A stretch of 64,000 bases of DNA from Diplonema papillatum (lineage: Eukaryota > Euglenozoa > Diplonemea > Diplonemida > Diplonemidae), in contig JAPJBO010000181.1 of NCBI GenBank assembly GCA_030068145.1, positions 124,001 to 188,000 of the forward strand, written 5' to 3'. The notes beneath the pieces were generated by a model. The model made no database searches, was not told where the DNA came from, and was given only the letters and a program-made list of their open reading frames with translations. Position 1 is the stretch's first letter. The number at the start of each line of letters is the position of its first letter. Shown piece by piece: positions 10,381 to 23,396 of the stretch. A program made the position numbers and the translations under genes.

Positions 10381-10819
10381 CGCCTATCCACCCGATTATC
10401 GGGGCCAGCTTTGCCACTATACGAGACGATGCCAAAAAGGAGGGGGGGTGCGTTTGGACAAAGGATTCTGGCGGAATGGTGTGCGACGCAGCAGAATGGG
10501 CCACTTGGCCGATGCTGCAGTATCAAGTCTAGCTCGAGATACGGTGAAGCATGCACCGTCCCGCCAAAAAGCGTGTGAAAACCGAGCTCCTCAAACAAAC
10601 AAACAATGGCTAGTAGCTAAAGTGTGTAATTATGCCTATACATCCCCTTCACTACCCGACTCCCAGCCTCAATAGTCAACCGGAGACCTGAAACCAACCG
10701 AACCTCTAAACAACAACAAAAAAAAAAAAAAAAAAAAAACGCTAAAAAAAAGGCCAAAAAGGAAAACACCAAATTATACGCCGACACACTCACACGGGGA
10801 TCGTCGGAAGCACAAAAAG
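10381..10819. other. Intergenic region before the kinase gene, with module R8a
   Basis: After the satellite there is about 240 bp of unique DNA. At 10620-10745 is a ~100-bp module (TATGCCTATACATCCC, GTCAACCGGAGACC, then AACGCTA after an A-run) also found upstream of the genes at 23397 and 33301. It ends about 75 bp before the start codon. Confidence 0.65.
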
Positions 10820-11557
10820 ATGGCAGATGAGAAAACGCGCAAGCTGCTGGGCGCGAAGCGTTACCTGGGCGAAAACAAGGTCCACGGGCTGCTCGAGCAG
10901 CTGACGATGGAGCTGGTGCAGTACAAGCCGAACCAGCCGCTCTCGTATCTGATCGACAGGATAACGGCGATCAAGGAGGGGCGGGGCCGCGAGCTGCAGG
11001 ACCGGCCCAGCGTCGTGTTCGTGCTGGGGGGGCCGGGCTGCGGGAAGGGGACGCAGTGCGCGAAGATCATCGACGAGTTCGGCTGCTTGCACGTCGGCGC
11101 CGGCGACCTGCTGCGGAACGAGGTCAAGTGCGGCTCGGAGCAGGGCAAGATGGTCGCCGAGTGCATACGGGAGGGCCGCGTGGTGCCCGGGGAAGTGACG
11201 ATCGGGCTGTTGAAGAAGGAGATCGAGAAAAACGGGTCCGGGCAGGCGTACCTGATCGACGGGTTTCCGAGGGAGCTGACCCAAGCGATGATGTTCGAGC
11301 AGGACGTGACCGAGTGCTCCTTCGTGCTCAACTTCGAAGCACCCGACGACGTCCTGATCCACCGCCTGACGCACCGTGGGAAGACATCAGGGCGGACCGA
11401 CGACAACCCGGAGTCGATCATGAAACGCCTCCGAACCTTCCACTCCCAAACCCGCCCCGTCCTAGAGTACTTCGCAGCACTCGGGAAGCTGCGGTCGATC
11501 GACGCCACGGGGTCCCCTGAGGACGTTTGGAAAACCGTCGAGCCGCTCTTCAGATAG
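10820..11557 (+). CDS. UMP-CMP-type nucleoside monophosphate kinase with N-terminal Dpy-30-like motif
   Basis: This is a single-exon, 245-residue protein. Residues about 12-47 (YLGENKVHGLLEQLTMELV, then NQPLSYLIDRI) resemble the RIIa/Dpy-30 dimerisation motif seen in axonemal adenylate kinases. The kinase follows: P-loop GGPGCGKGTQ at about 70-79; NMP-binding part HVGAGDLLRNE; VVPGEVTIGLLK; LIDGFPRE; and the short LID with RGKTSGRTDDNPE, which is closer to UMP-CMP and short-form adenylate kinases than to long-LID enzymes. Likely reaction: phosphoryl transfer from ATP to a nucleoside monophosphate. The Dpy-30-like motif points to anchoring at the flagellar axoneme, but that is inference. All key residues visible in the family are present. 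Confidence 0.9.
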   Translation: MADEKTRKLLGAKRYLGENKVHGLLEQLTMELVQYKPNQPLSYLIDRITAIKEGRGRELQDRPSVVFVLGGPGCGKGTQCAKIIDEFGCLHVGAGDLLRNEVKCGSEQGKMVAECIREGRVVPGEVTIGLLKKEIEKNGSGQAYLIDGFPRELTQAMMFEQDVTECSFVLNFEAPDDVLIHRLTHRGKTSGRTDDNPESIMKRLRTFHSQTRPVLEYFAALGKLRSIDATGSPEDVWKTVEPLFR

Positions 11558-13176
<1,619 letters not shown>

Positions 13177-16100
13177 ATGGGGTACGACTCTGCGATGAGG
13201 CACTCGATGGAGGGCGGAGCCGCCTTCAGCCCGTACTCGGCGAACGTGGGCGGTTATGGGTCGCCGCAGCGGGGGGCGTATGCGGGGGACGGTCTGGGGG
13301 TGACGTGGGTAGAGGACTTGGAGCCGAAGTGCTCGCTCTGGAAGTACAAATGCCCTCTTTCTGAGATCCGCGAGCTCGACTCCGTCAACAGCAAGTACAG
13401 CGACGAGTTCACTGTGGCCGGCGTCCCGTGGCGGATGCACCTGCAGCAGCGGACCGACCAGCAGACCGGGGCTGTGTACCTGGCTATCCACCTTCAATGC
13501 GTCCACACCCACCAAGGCGGCACCTACGGGCACTTCAAGATCTCGATCGTGAACAGGGACCCGGAGAAGAGCAAAGGGAAGAACTTCCACTGCCACTTCA
13601 AGAAGCCGGGCAGCGCGTGGGGCCTCCACCACTTCGTGAAGCTCGAGCAGCTGCTCAACCCGGACCACGGGTTCATCGAGCGCAACGACGGCGCCGTGGA
13701 CACCGTCGGAATCGAAATCCTCCTCAAGGTCATCGACCCGGGCGTCGACGGCACGTACGTCTTCGGCCAGCTCCCGAAGCCGACGAAGTCGGCGAGCAAC
13801 AAGCAGGTCATCAACGCGAAGCTTCAGTGGCCGGAAGAAGAGTTCACCGACATGTCGTTCGTGCTCTCCACCGGCGAAGCCATCCGCGCGCACAAGTGCA
13901 TCATCTCGACCAGGACGCCTGCGTTCCTCGACGGAGACACGGACACGGTAACGCTGCCTGACCGCATGAACCGCACCGTTTTCGAGCTCTTCCTCCGGTA
14001 CACATACGCGGAAGAACTTCCCGACGGCAGACAGGACCCGGAGACCCTCATCGACCTGTACCAGCTGGCAGCTGAGCACGGGTTCGTTGGGCTCGCGAGG
14101 AAGTGTCTCGATGTGGTCCAGCCGTTGATCACCGGGCGCAACGTCCTCGAGCTCATTGCGTCGGACAACGTTCTGGACATCATCAACGACTCCGACAAAA
14201 CGACGGATTCTCCCCTCCAGCTCATCTTCCTCCGCGTGTTGACCAGCAGCTACGATGAACTTATCCAGGACCCGCGCTTCGATAACATTCCGGGCAAGCT
14301 TAACCGAAAGCTCTCCCTCATCATGCGCTCGAAGGTATACCAACCGTCTTGACCGTCTTTTTTTTTGCGACCACCAATTTCTGCTTCCCTAGAGAGAGTA
14401 TTTGTTACAGCTAAGAAGAACGTTGGCAGCGGTTTAACCAGAACACATGTAGGTTAAATCGCACAGACAAAAATGTTCTTTTTTGTAGCCACATGCATTT
14501 AGCCACACGATGCAATGTGTGAGGAAACCGAACCGCCCAAGTAGGACCTTCTGATCATGATCATTTGCCAATTTGTCACCTGAAACGACGTCCAGGATTC
14601 GGGCTCAAGGTAGTGCGGTCGACGAAAAAGAAAGGAATCACTCTGCGTCGGCAGGCGGATTTGGCCACCTTGTGTGTGCCTCCAGATCGAAACAAACCCG
14701 TCGATGTGGGAGGGCGCACGAAGCTTCCGTAACCAAAGATCTGCACTCACGCCCCACCGAGGCTCGCGGCTTAGTTGTTCGTTGTTTTCTTGGACAACCC
14801 ACGAATCGCATCACACAAACCCACATTGGTTCCTGCTGGTCGCCAAACCGCCGGGACCTTGAAAGGATCCTGAAAGGACCCTGAAAGATCCCTGATTTGC
14901 CGGAAAAAGAGGGGCCCCCAGCAACCCAAAGCTCGAAACCTACCGATGCTCATTTAGGCTGAAATAATGGCCGCACTTCAATCATGAAGAAGGCAAGCCG
15001 AATGAGGCTACAAGACTGCGTCACCACGAGCGGCCGGCAGGCGCTCCAGAAGCAAACGTGTCCGCGTTGCGTAGATGGGCTACTCTGCTCTGGGGTACCC
15101 ATTACTGAGCTTCACTGAAACACATACACACACACCACACAACACAACACAGGCTGACCTTGGCGACATTACCTTCAACCCGGCGACGCCCGAACGTAGC
15201 TTGTCGCAGGACATGAACACCTTGGTGAAGAACGGAGTTTTCAGCGACATGGAAGTCACCCTCCCACAAGGGAAGACCCTCGCTTTGCACAAGGTCGTAC
15301 TCATGAACAGAGCCAGCCAAACGCAACATTGGGAAGTATGTACCGCCGTTTTTCCCCTCCAGTCTTCACCTCAACATCCGATCGTGGAACAGTTGATCAC
15401 ACCCCATGAGTTTTTGCTGCTCACAACCGCGAAAGCGGAAACCCGAGCGTGACCTAAAACCGACCGAACCCTCTTTGTGAAAATAAGCGTTCTAGTCGAC
15501 AAGGCTATTTCCCCATTGTTGGGCGAACGGGCGCGAGGAAAGCATTCTCTGTTTTGCAAGGGATGCGACTCGGCTCTCCACGCAACCACGGGGGGGCAAG
15601 CGTGGCCGACTTCCCGAACCGAGCACCTAGCATCACAAGCGTGGCAACCTTAGCTTCGCGCTTGCTCTGGCACGTGCCCGACACGACGTTGGCCACATAG
15701 CGGGCAGAACGGGTGCTGTGACACTGTGCCGACCAAGCCGAAACCACCAACGATCGACAGCTAAACCACACACGGATACTGTTACCTCGTGTAACCACCA
15801 CCCTGAGAACGCGCTGTGTGTAGAAGGTATTTCCTGTTGCCAACGGCCCCCTTCTCGCTCTCAAAGAAATCGCTCCTAACCAACAGGGAAACTCCTACCG
15901 ATTCCCGGACAAGGAGGAATACGCGTTCACCGACGAGACGTACACGTCATTCTTCGAAGCGATGTACAGGGGCACGATTGAGGCCGAGGGCGAAGTGATC
16001 ACCCCCGAGCTCATCACCCTCACCCTGAAGATGGACGGAGAGCTCGCGCTCACGAACCCCGACCTGAAGAAAGAAAGCGAAATCTGGATCACCGCCAACA

Positions 16101-16774
16101 ACTGCCTCCCACTCTACGTGCTCGCCGTCAAGCACGAGGTCCAGTCCCTTGCTGACACCGCGAAGGCCATGCTCGCGAAATCATTCTTGGAGAAGGTGTG
16201 TAAATGCGAACCGTTTCCAGCATTCAAGACGCTTTTACTCTACCAACAATCATTGCGAAGCAAAGACGTGCGCAGCGTGCTGTCGTGGTTTGACCCGGAT
16301 CCCAAAGAAAACTCGAAGAAAAGCAGGGTAGGATCGTGTAAAAGTGAAGACTATCGGCCGGCACGCCCGAGGTCTTGACCACGAGAACACATACAACGGT
16401 GGTTGATCAGAATTCCCTACCTGAAAATGACAGGGTACATACAAGCGGGAAAACGATCACACGGCACACACAAACACCCCTCGAAGGAATGTATTCGGTG
16501 TCGGTCACAAACAGTCCCGGACATGGGTAGCCATAACCATAACGAAAGCGTGCACCAAATATACAACCCTACCATGTAGCCCGTTCTTGCCCTAAGAGAA
16601 CCCATTTATCAGCGGTCACACGGAGACCCTAAACCCCCGGAATTTCAAGCGAACTTTAACTCTACAAAACAGGTGCGCGAGGAACCCGACCAGGTCTGGA
16701 GATTGATGGAAGAGCTCTCCAAGGAGGGCCTGTTGGAGCTTTTCAAAAGCTTCAGCCAACACTTGCTGCACTGA
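13177..16774 (+). CDS. MATH-like protein with two BTB domains (four exons)
   Basis: Proposed exons: 13177-14334, 15153-15335, 15887-16195, 16673-16774; all introns are phase 0 and end in AC-rich ACAG, giving 583 residues. A TRAF/MATH-like N-terminal part (about 45-195, YSDEFTVAGVPWRMHLQ, NFHCHFKKPGSAWG, GFIERNDGAVDTVGIEI) is followed by a BTB (about 223-330, DMSFVLSTGEAIRAHKCIIS) and helices. A second BTB begins in exon 2 (FSDMEVTLPQGKTLALHKVV) and finishes in exon 3. By family, a substrate adaptor of a Cul3 ubiquitin ligase; two BTBs are unusual. Exon 3 could read on to 16327, adding 44 residues, but third-position GC there falls to about 59%, so I end it at 16195. Introns carry repeats R7, R5 and R8b. 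Confidence 0.78.
14497..14640 (+). repeat. Dispersed repeat R7 inside intron 1 of the MATH-BTB gene
   Basis: It shares AACCGCCCAAGTAGGACCTT, the palindrome TGATCATGATCA and GACGTCCAGGATT with 27003-27140 and, reversed and diverged, with 50145-50290. Confidence 0.8.
16385..16668 (+). repeat. R5 and R8b fragments filling MATH-BTB intron 3
   Basis: 16385-16480 matches R5 (GATCAGAATTCC, CCTGAAAATGACA, GGGAAAACGATCA). 16600-16665 matches R8b (GGTCACACGGAGACCCTAAA and CAAGCGAACTTTAACTC), and ends only a few bases before the acceptor ACAAAACAG. A second R8b lies at 46280-46350 and a reversed one at 39173-39220. Confidence 0.75.
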
Positions 16775-19700
16775 TTGCCGAAGGACGTGACTTTCCCCTT
16801 TGCAGCTACTCCTCCTTCCGCCGGCATCGCAAAAAACGCCAAACGTATCCCTTTCCTTTTGTGCTTCGAGGGAAAATAGTCAAAAGAAAAAAAAATACAA
16901 TTTTTGTGCAGCAAAAAAAAAAAAGTTTTCGAAACGCAAAAAAAAAAAAAAAAAAAAAAAAAAAACGGAAAAAGGAAACCCAAAAGATGGAGAAAACGAA
17001 AAAGAAGAAGAAGAACGAGTGACGCTCGCCCCCCTTTTCTTACTTCGTGTTTCTTGTGGAAAAAAAAGGAGATTTCCTTGAGAGTTTCTTCACTGCGGCA
17101 AGCCGTCAGCAGAAGCCCGCAGCGCGCCGCCAGTATACATATTGCGCACGAAGAGCAAAAGACGGGCTTGATGGCTGATGGCTGGCACGAGGATAGCTGA
17201 GCAAGCGACACTCAACCGCTGATGGGCATGGGCAAACCCAGCCCGTTTACGCGTTCGAATACCGACGAGTCTGATGCTGCAATTCCCATCGACTATCGCT
17301 CCTCATGTTGCTTCCCCTGTTCTCTTCTTGTCCGTCGGCTACTGCGGGTATGTTGGCTACCATCCTCTCCTCGAAATGAAGCTCGTTTGTGGCTAGAATG
17401 CGGAGAATCTGTGGTGAAAGTCTGCAAAATAGTCACGCACGCGGCTACCTCTTTCGCACGCACCTGGTCCTTGTTTTCTGACGCTTGCCCTCGATTCGCT
17501 TCATCCCGTCCGCGCCCGTCACATTTTGCGCCCTTTCTGTTCTATGCTGGTCTGACCAAGTGTCGACGAGACGTTCGTAGTTGCGAAACGCGCCACCCTT
17601 TCCAGTTTGCACTGCGACGCCTGTCTACGCGGGGCAAGCACAAACTTAAGAGACCATGTCAACTGCACCCTGCTGCCGTCGACAACAACGATGCCACTTG
17701 CGACGCAACACGCTATGGGGATGCCGGAGCAAAGAGCGACCAGCAAATCGGCACACTTCCGATGCAAAAAAGCAGCCTACCGTCGCCCTGTTTTTGATGC
17801 TGGTCTTGTTTCTTTCTCGACGTCTTTTAAAGAGTCTTTTTTTCTTTTTTTTTTTGATTGTTTTGTTTCATTTTTTCCTTTCTGTGTGTACCTGTTGCCT
17901 CTCCACGTTCGACTCCTCCAAAAACCCCCATGCCCTATTTTTGTTCTGAAGTTTCCTTGTTAGAATTGACTACCCCACCTCCATACCCCCGCCCCCCACC
18001 CCCCCCAAAAAAAAACAACAAGAAAGGATCAAAGAAGCCAGTCTGAGAAACAAAGGGGACTGCGTGGGATGACAGGAGGCACCTCAAAGTTGCTGGCTTG
18101 TTTTCCCCATCGACCTGTCTGCCTTTTTCATCATCCGGTTCGAATAGACTCGCCCGAAGCACTCAAGTTGACACAGGTGACGCTTTGGAACTAAACACAC
18201 TCCTTAATTCCGAAGCAGGTATCTGATCCTGAGGTCATCTCCACTTCGTATTTCCTCACAAGGAGAGCCGGCGTACTGGAAGCCAAGCCTAGCAGGCACC
18301 GACAACTCCCACCTCCCCGATGAAACAAAACCGTCGCGCGAACTACAAACGTATTCTTTTGGGCTGGTAACAACTGACAACTGTGTAGCTTGTCTCCCCC
18401 TGGCACGTTACATGCAAACACCGTGCCCTTCACTGTCTTGTGCAGGCTAAAGCGACGTAAGCAGTGTGTTTTGGTGGCTGATCAGAGAACAAGGTAATGG
18501 AAAAACGATCAACCCGCCGCGCACGAGCAAAACGAAGCGTCTGTTATTTCTTCCATCTTCTAGATGTTGCCGCCCACACTACCTTGTGTTTCAAACTGAT
18601 GAATCGTGTATACCGATTTTTTTCATCAAGTTGATGTGAAAGCCCAGTTTTAACCAATTGTTCACCCTTCGTCGCCGCACCCCCCTTTCTTTTTTCAAGA
18701 GTGCCAAACAACAGAACGAGAAGCAACGAAAATAAAAAGGAAGCCGCCATTTTCCTTTGAAAATAGTACATTTGTACCGAAGGGAACATTCCCGGAACAA
18801 CGGTTGCACAAGCGAAAAATTGCTTACACCGCCCAGACAGCCTACTCAATTTCGTACTGTCGATCAGTTGATGATCGTCTGTTATTGCAAGCTTCAACTC
18901 CGGAAATGTTTTTGGTGGAGCACACAAAGTAGTAAGGGCGATTGTTTGAATATTGACGAAGGGGTTGTGGTGCGCATCTGCACCCCGTAGACCACGTCAT
19001 TTCTTGTCATGACCTGTGCCTGCTTCCTTCGAGAGCATACTCGTCACTGCTAGAAAGTAACGTTGGCAGCGGTTTATCCGGCTGTACGCGCAGGTCAAAT
19101 CGCACTACAACTAAAAAAATGAGGTTCGATTTCGAGTTTTGGTAGCGACCCCTCATTTTCTACAGACGCTGTCTAGCTTTGGTTCCCACACCTTTCACGG
19201 ACACACACACACATGCACACCTGCTTTACTTTTTGTCCTTTTTTCTGCTGTTTTGTTGCCTTTGTTTACCTGGGTTGCTCCTCTCACCCTCCCTTGCTTC
19301 TTTTTCTCACCCCATCTGAGATTCATCCCCCGCCCCCTCCCACTTCCTCGGATGATAGAATGTTGAAAGTTGGCCCGTCAATTTCTTTTGCTTTTCCGGC
19401 TTTCTTTCTTTTTTTTGTGGGCTTATCCCCCCACCTAGTACTCATTCCATTATTGATCAGATCTCGTCTTCGACACAGCATTGCGCAACAAAAGGAGCGC
19501 GCAGACTGGCTGTTTGTAATGTCTTTCACCACAGGCAACGTTCTGTGCATTGTCTTGAATACTGAATAGTCCTACGATTCTGCACACCGTTTCGTTCTTT
19601 GAACCCACGTTGAGAAAGGGAATCATCTTCGAGTAATTTTGCAAAGGCCAGGTTGCGACCATCGAAGAAGAGGCAACCAGTTGCACGAAGGCCGCCCACC

Positions 19701-21381
19701 CACAAAGAAGTACTACATCCCCTTTCGCAAACGCGTTGCAAACAAGAAGAGAGGTCCGTTCTGCGACGGTCACCCAGGAGACCACTGCAACCCGGAGTTC
19801 CGGACAACGCTGTCACAGGCAACCCGCTGCGCGAAGGCCGCCCACCCACAAGAAGTACTAAGGTACGCTGTACGCATCGCACTAAACACCAGAACCAGTC
19901 TGCGAAGCGTGTTGCTATCCCGAAAGCAACGAAGTTAGAAATCACTTCTCAACGCGCTGATGATTCCTCTGCAGCTCCCGACACCCGCTTCCCTCCGATG
20001 CCTCCCGTGTCTTTTTTGCTTTCTGCTCACGTTTCTTTTTTCATTTCCCCCCCCCCCCCCCCCCCAGTTCTTATTCTTTCTTCTCCCTTTTCTGTTCTCA
20101 CTCTTTCCCTTTCTTCTTTTTGTTCCTTCCCTACCTCTCACAAGCTCACACCGCTCCCCGCCACTCAGCTCCCTGCTTGTTTATCTACTATTTTCAACCA
20201 CTCCCCCTCCAAAGCCCCCCCCCCCCCCCCCCTCGAGGGAAGTCCTTGGATAAGAAGCAGACTACCGCGTCATTAGTCGCAGTCGCGAATACATGGTGAG
20301 GTCCAGCCTCAGAAGCTGGATTTAAAGAAGGTGCACGTGCCCGAGTCACACCCGAAAAGCGGGCGCGCTACGACCAAAACGCATGGAAAATCCGCTTTTT
20401 TAACTCCAGCTTTACTCCAGCTTCTGAGGCTGGACTCCTCTGTGTAGTAGGGCGGGCGCCCTGAGTTTTTTAGTGATTGCTCACACAGATACGGTTCTTT
20501 CTCAAGAAGCCCGTCGTCAGAGGCTGTTGACGCGTTACGAAGAGGCACCTTGCAAAATCAGACTCGCATCGTGTCCTGTCTGTATGCACCGAAGCTCCGC
20601 GCTGATGCAGTCCCGTCAAGTGTGGCTTCAAAGACCGAAACACGGGTGCAGCCAGGACACACAATCTTGAGCACGTACTATTCCAGGCACGTTCTTGCAT
20701 CCCCACCGCACCCGCCCCCCCCAACCCCAGCCCCAAAAAGGATTTGAGCGCAACTCGGAGAACGTCTGACTATTCTTTTGTCTTCCACCGTTTTCGCAGC
20801 GCCCGAGGACGTCCCTCTCGATGACGGTAAAGGAGAAGGGGCTTCTCGAAATCGAAAGCCGCAGCAAGTCGAGGCGTCTTTGGCCGATCTCCTCACACTG
20901 CGAGTGAATCACAGCGGAATCGCGTTTCAAATAAGTAAGAGAAACAATCCATCGCAAGCACGGGTCTTGGTTATCGCACAAATAAGCCAGTCCACCCCTA
21001 GCCTTCCTGGCACAAGTCGAACTGCCTGCTGCTGTCTATCACGGTAGAAGAGGCGAAAGCATGACACATCACGTGCGAAGAGATAACCGCGACGCCGGCG
21101 ATGCAGATTATCGCCACAGATTCTTCTAACTCAAACTATCACACGCAATTATAGCGGGCAGTCTATCAGCCGGGGTTGGACCGGACCGGCTCAGGAAGCG
21201 AACTCGAACCAGCGTTTTGTAAAAGAAGGTCCGAAACCTTTCCACCTGATCGAACGTCCCGAACTGGCCCGGTTGTCGCGGGAACAACAACAAAGTTTCC
21301 TCCCCCTACATGGGAAGCAGTGTCCTGCTGAAACATTAAACTAAGATTCCCTCCCGCACACACCCCACACAAAGGAAGCGA
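16775..21381. other. Long gene-free region
   Basis: It contains A-runs (16908-16963), long T/C-rich tracts (17780-18010, 19140-19440, 19980-20240), an R5-related copy (18412-18530), an internal ~147-bp direct duplication (GAAGGCCGCCCACCCACA at 19685 and 19832), the 20-bp inverted-repeat element at 20301-20435, an R10 copy (20590-20700) and an R3-like copy (21056-21130). Open frames up to 207 codons exist but are low-complexity or lack third-position bias. I see no supported gene. Confidence 0.6.
20301..20435. repeat. Inverted-repeat (hairpin or MITE-like) element
   Basis: GTCCAGCCTCAGAAGCTGGA at 20301-20320 is perfectly complementary to 20416-20435, with a 95-bp spacer. The inner parts (GCTGGATTTAAAG versus GCTGGAGTAAAG read backwards) extend the pairing imperfectly. 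No target-site duplication is evident, and I see no second copy in the window. Confidence 0.8.
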
Positions 21382-21693
21382 ATGGACAACCTGAGGCGCT
21401 TCGAGAAGCAGCTGGACACCGAGTTGCGCGGGCTGGCCACCGCCAGGAAGTTGATGCAGCGCCTCGAAGGGGGGGATCCGGGCGTTGAGCTGCTCGTCGA
21501 CCCGACGATGCACGTTAGGCTCGCCACAGACCTCACGATCACGGGCATCACAAAAAGCGACGCTTCCGAGGAAACATTTGCGCGCTACATCGGCCTGCGC
21601 ATCGCCACAATCGACGGCACACCAGTGAGCACAAAAGAAGACGTGAGGCAGGCAATCAAGCCTATGAAGCCCGCGGTTCTCGGCTGCTATTAG
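21382..21693 (+). CDS. Small PDZ-like protein, incomplete fold
   Basis: The ORF has 103 residues and good third-position GC. The N-terminal 45 residues are helical and charged (MDNLRRFEKQLDTELRGLAT). Residues about 48-103 resemble the first two thirds of a PDZ domain: LTITGITKSD, then IGLRIATIDGTPVSTKEDVR. The frame stops at GCY, before the last PDZ strand, so the domain may be truncated or continue in an unrecognised exon. No clear donor near the end was found. Function unknown; it may be an adaptor if real. Confidence 0.5.
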   Translation: MDNLRRFEKQLDTELRGLATARKLMQRLEGGDPGVELLVDPTMHVRLATDLTITGITKSDASEETFARYIGLRIATIDGTPVSTKEDVRQAIKPMKPAVLGCY

Positions 21694-22754
21694 CGTTTAC
21701 TTGAGAGAGACGTACCTCCTGGGTTTGCCGGCTCGGAGCAAGCTGCAAGCGCTGCAAGAATTGCGTTCTCCAATTCACCCATCTCTCATCGTCTGCCAGA
21801 ATCAGCCGCCTCTAGTTCTCTGATTCAGAGTCAATTAGCTTTCCTCCCGCCCTGCATTTCATCGGCCCCCGCGTTGTGCCCAACCGCTGCACTACGAGAA
21901 TGCAGACGCATTCGAGGATTCAGTTCTATATTGGGTATTCGAATAGTGGCCGTGTTGTGAGCATGCACATGAAATATGCACCGAAACGTGCACATGAAAT
22001 ATGCACCGAAACGTGCACGAAAGCTGCACTGTTCGAGCCCGAGCGATATGCAATATTGAGGCATATACTCGTGTACCTGTGATCACAGCCGGCGGACTCC
22101 GCGGCGGAGCCGGTACCGAATAGGCGCAAAGGAATCGAAGGCAACACGACCATCGCCCCAGCGCCAGAAGAAGCAGAAATCGAGTCGCAACCGATGAACC
22201 TGGACGAGCAATCGAAGAAGAAGTGAAGCACCAAACGCGCGCCTGAGCGCGACGATTTTAAGACGAGCTAAAGAGGCGAAAGCATGGCACATCACGTGCG
22301 AAGAGAGAACCGCGCCGTCGACAGCCCGCCCGTGTAAACACAGGATAAAACAAAGTTTGTGGCAAAACTAAAAAAAAAAAAAAAAAAAAAAACAGACATA
22401 AGAACGACGTATACCGTCGACCGCACGAAAAACTGTTGCAGAAAAGGACTTGAACGGTCGAGCCTGACTGCACTGAGTCAGAACCAGCGATTCTTCCAAG
22501 GGGGATGGCTTCAGGACGACGCGTCGCGACGTATACGAAAGCATCAGCAGCCGATCAGGGACGAGCCAAGATGGCGGCCGGGGATGGCCTTCCTCGTCAA
22601 CCCCATTTGCCCCCTGGACGCCTGGCTGCCCAACGGGGTCGTTATAGGTCGTTGTTGCCGCCTCCCGAGCATGAGAGACACCAGTAAGGCCGGGACAAAA
22701 GCACGGGGTCCTCAGGCAGCTGAGCGAACTGCCGACGTTCGAAGGCAGGCGCTT

Positions 22755-22870
22755 CCCCTGCGCGAAGGACCTGTTTTGTATCTTTACATGGCAGGTTGCA
22801 ACGCTGCCAACTTTCTTTTTCGTACTGACATGTCCACGGCGGGGTATGTTGTTCCAAAACCCAAATCTTG
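22755..22870 (+). repeat. Dispersed repeat R12, second copy
   Basis: It matches the reverse complement of 9095-9195 over about 100 bp (GCGAAGGACCTGTTTTGTAT at its start, GTATGTTGTTCC at its end). Confidence 0.7.
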
Positions 22871-23144
22871 GATAACCTGCATGCTCTGTTCTATAGTCCA
22901 TCGTTAGCAATACAAGAAGGAAAACACGAAGAAAAACAACACACAGAAAAGCCAGGCACCGGGATCTTCCTGACGAGCACGCAACCCGGTGAACTTAATC
23001 AAGAGTCGAAGATTAGCGTCGAAACTTCCTGGCTTTTCACGCCGTAGCAGAACGACCACACCCTACCCAATCCCAAGCACCCCCTAAACGCGTTAGGGGA
23101 CTTCACAAGGTTTCACAACGGAGTGACACAACACCCGAAACGAG

Positions 23145-23250
23145 CAGCACCCTCACTTTTCTCAACCCCCCTCCATACTCAAGCCTCTACGGTCAACCGG
23201 AGACTTTAAAATACCGACCTTCTAATCCACAAATAACGCTAAAAAATAGG
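23145..23250 (+). repeat. Upstream module R8a
   Basis: ACTCAAGCCTCTACGGTCAA, CCGGAGACTT and ACAAATAACGCTAAAAAATA match the modules at 10620-10745 and 32955-33057. The end lies about 150 bp before the Nudix start codon. Confidence 0.65.
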
Positions 23251-23396
23251 AAGAACACAGAAAGAAGAGGGAAAACACCCCACAAGTAGTCTCAGTTTAC
23301 CACGCCGCCCTCACCCACGGCCCTGCGTTGGCCGCTGGCGAAAAGGCACCGCGCGGCCGCTGGAGACTTCTCCGTTGCCTCGCGCTTATAGCTCCG

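Larger units (their letters stand above)
21694..23396. other. Gene-free stretch before the Nudix gene
   Basis: It holds a short direct duplication (CACATGAAATATGCACCGAA at 21966 and 21992), an R3-flank copy (22190-22320) related to 24370-24460, an R12 copy (22755-22870) and module R8a (23145-23250). Minor open frames around 22359-22907 on both strands show no family features. Confidence 0.6.

Noticed and set aside
16196-16327. 44-codon extension of MATH-BTB exon 3
   Set aside because: It is open and in phase, but third-position GC falls to about 59% against roughly 90% in the exons, and the GTGTGT donor at 16196 joins SFLEK to VREEPDQVW smoothly. Kept as an alternative only.
17222-17797. 191-codon open frame
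   Set aside because: No third-position bias, no family pattern and a T/C-rich surrounding; expected by chance at this base composition.
20778-21047. Possible exon beginning APEDVPLDDGKG after TTTTCGCAG
   Set aside because: Only the first nine codons look biased; the rest has low third-position GC, and no partner exon was found.
23328-23396. Upstream extension of the Nudix frame
   Set aside because: It would need a TTG start; the first ATG at 23397 fits the short head before the membrane helix.
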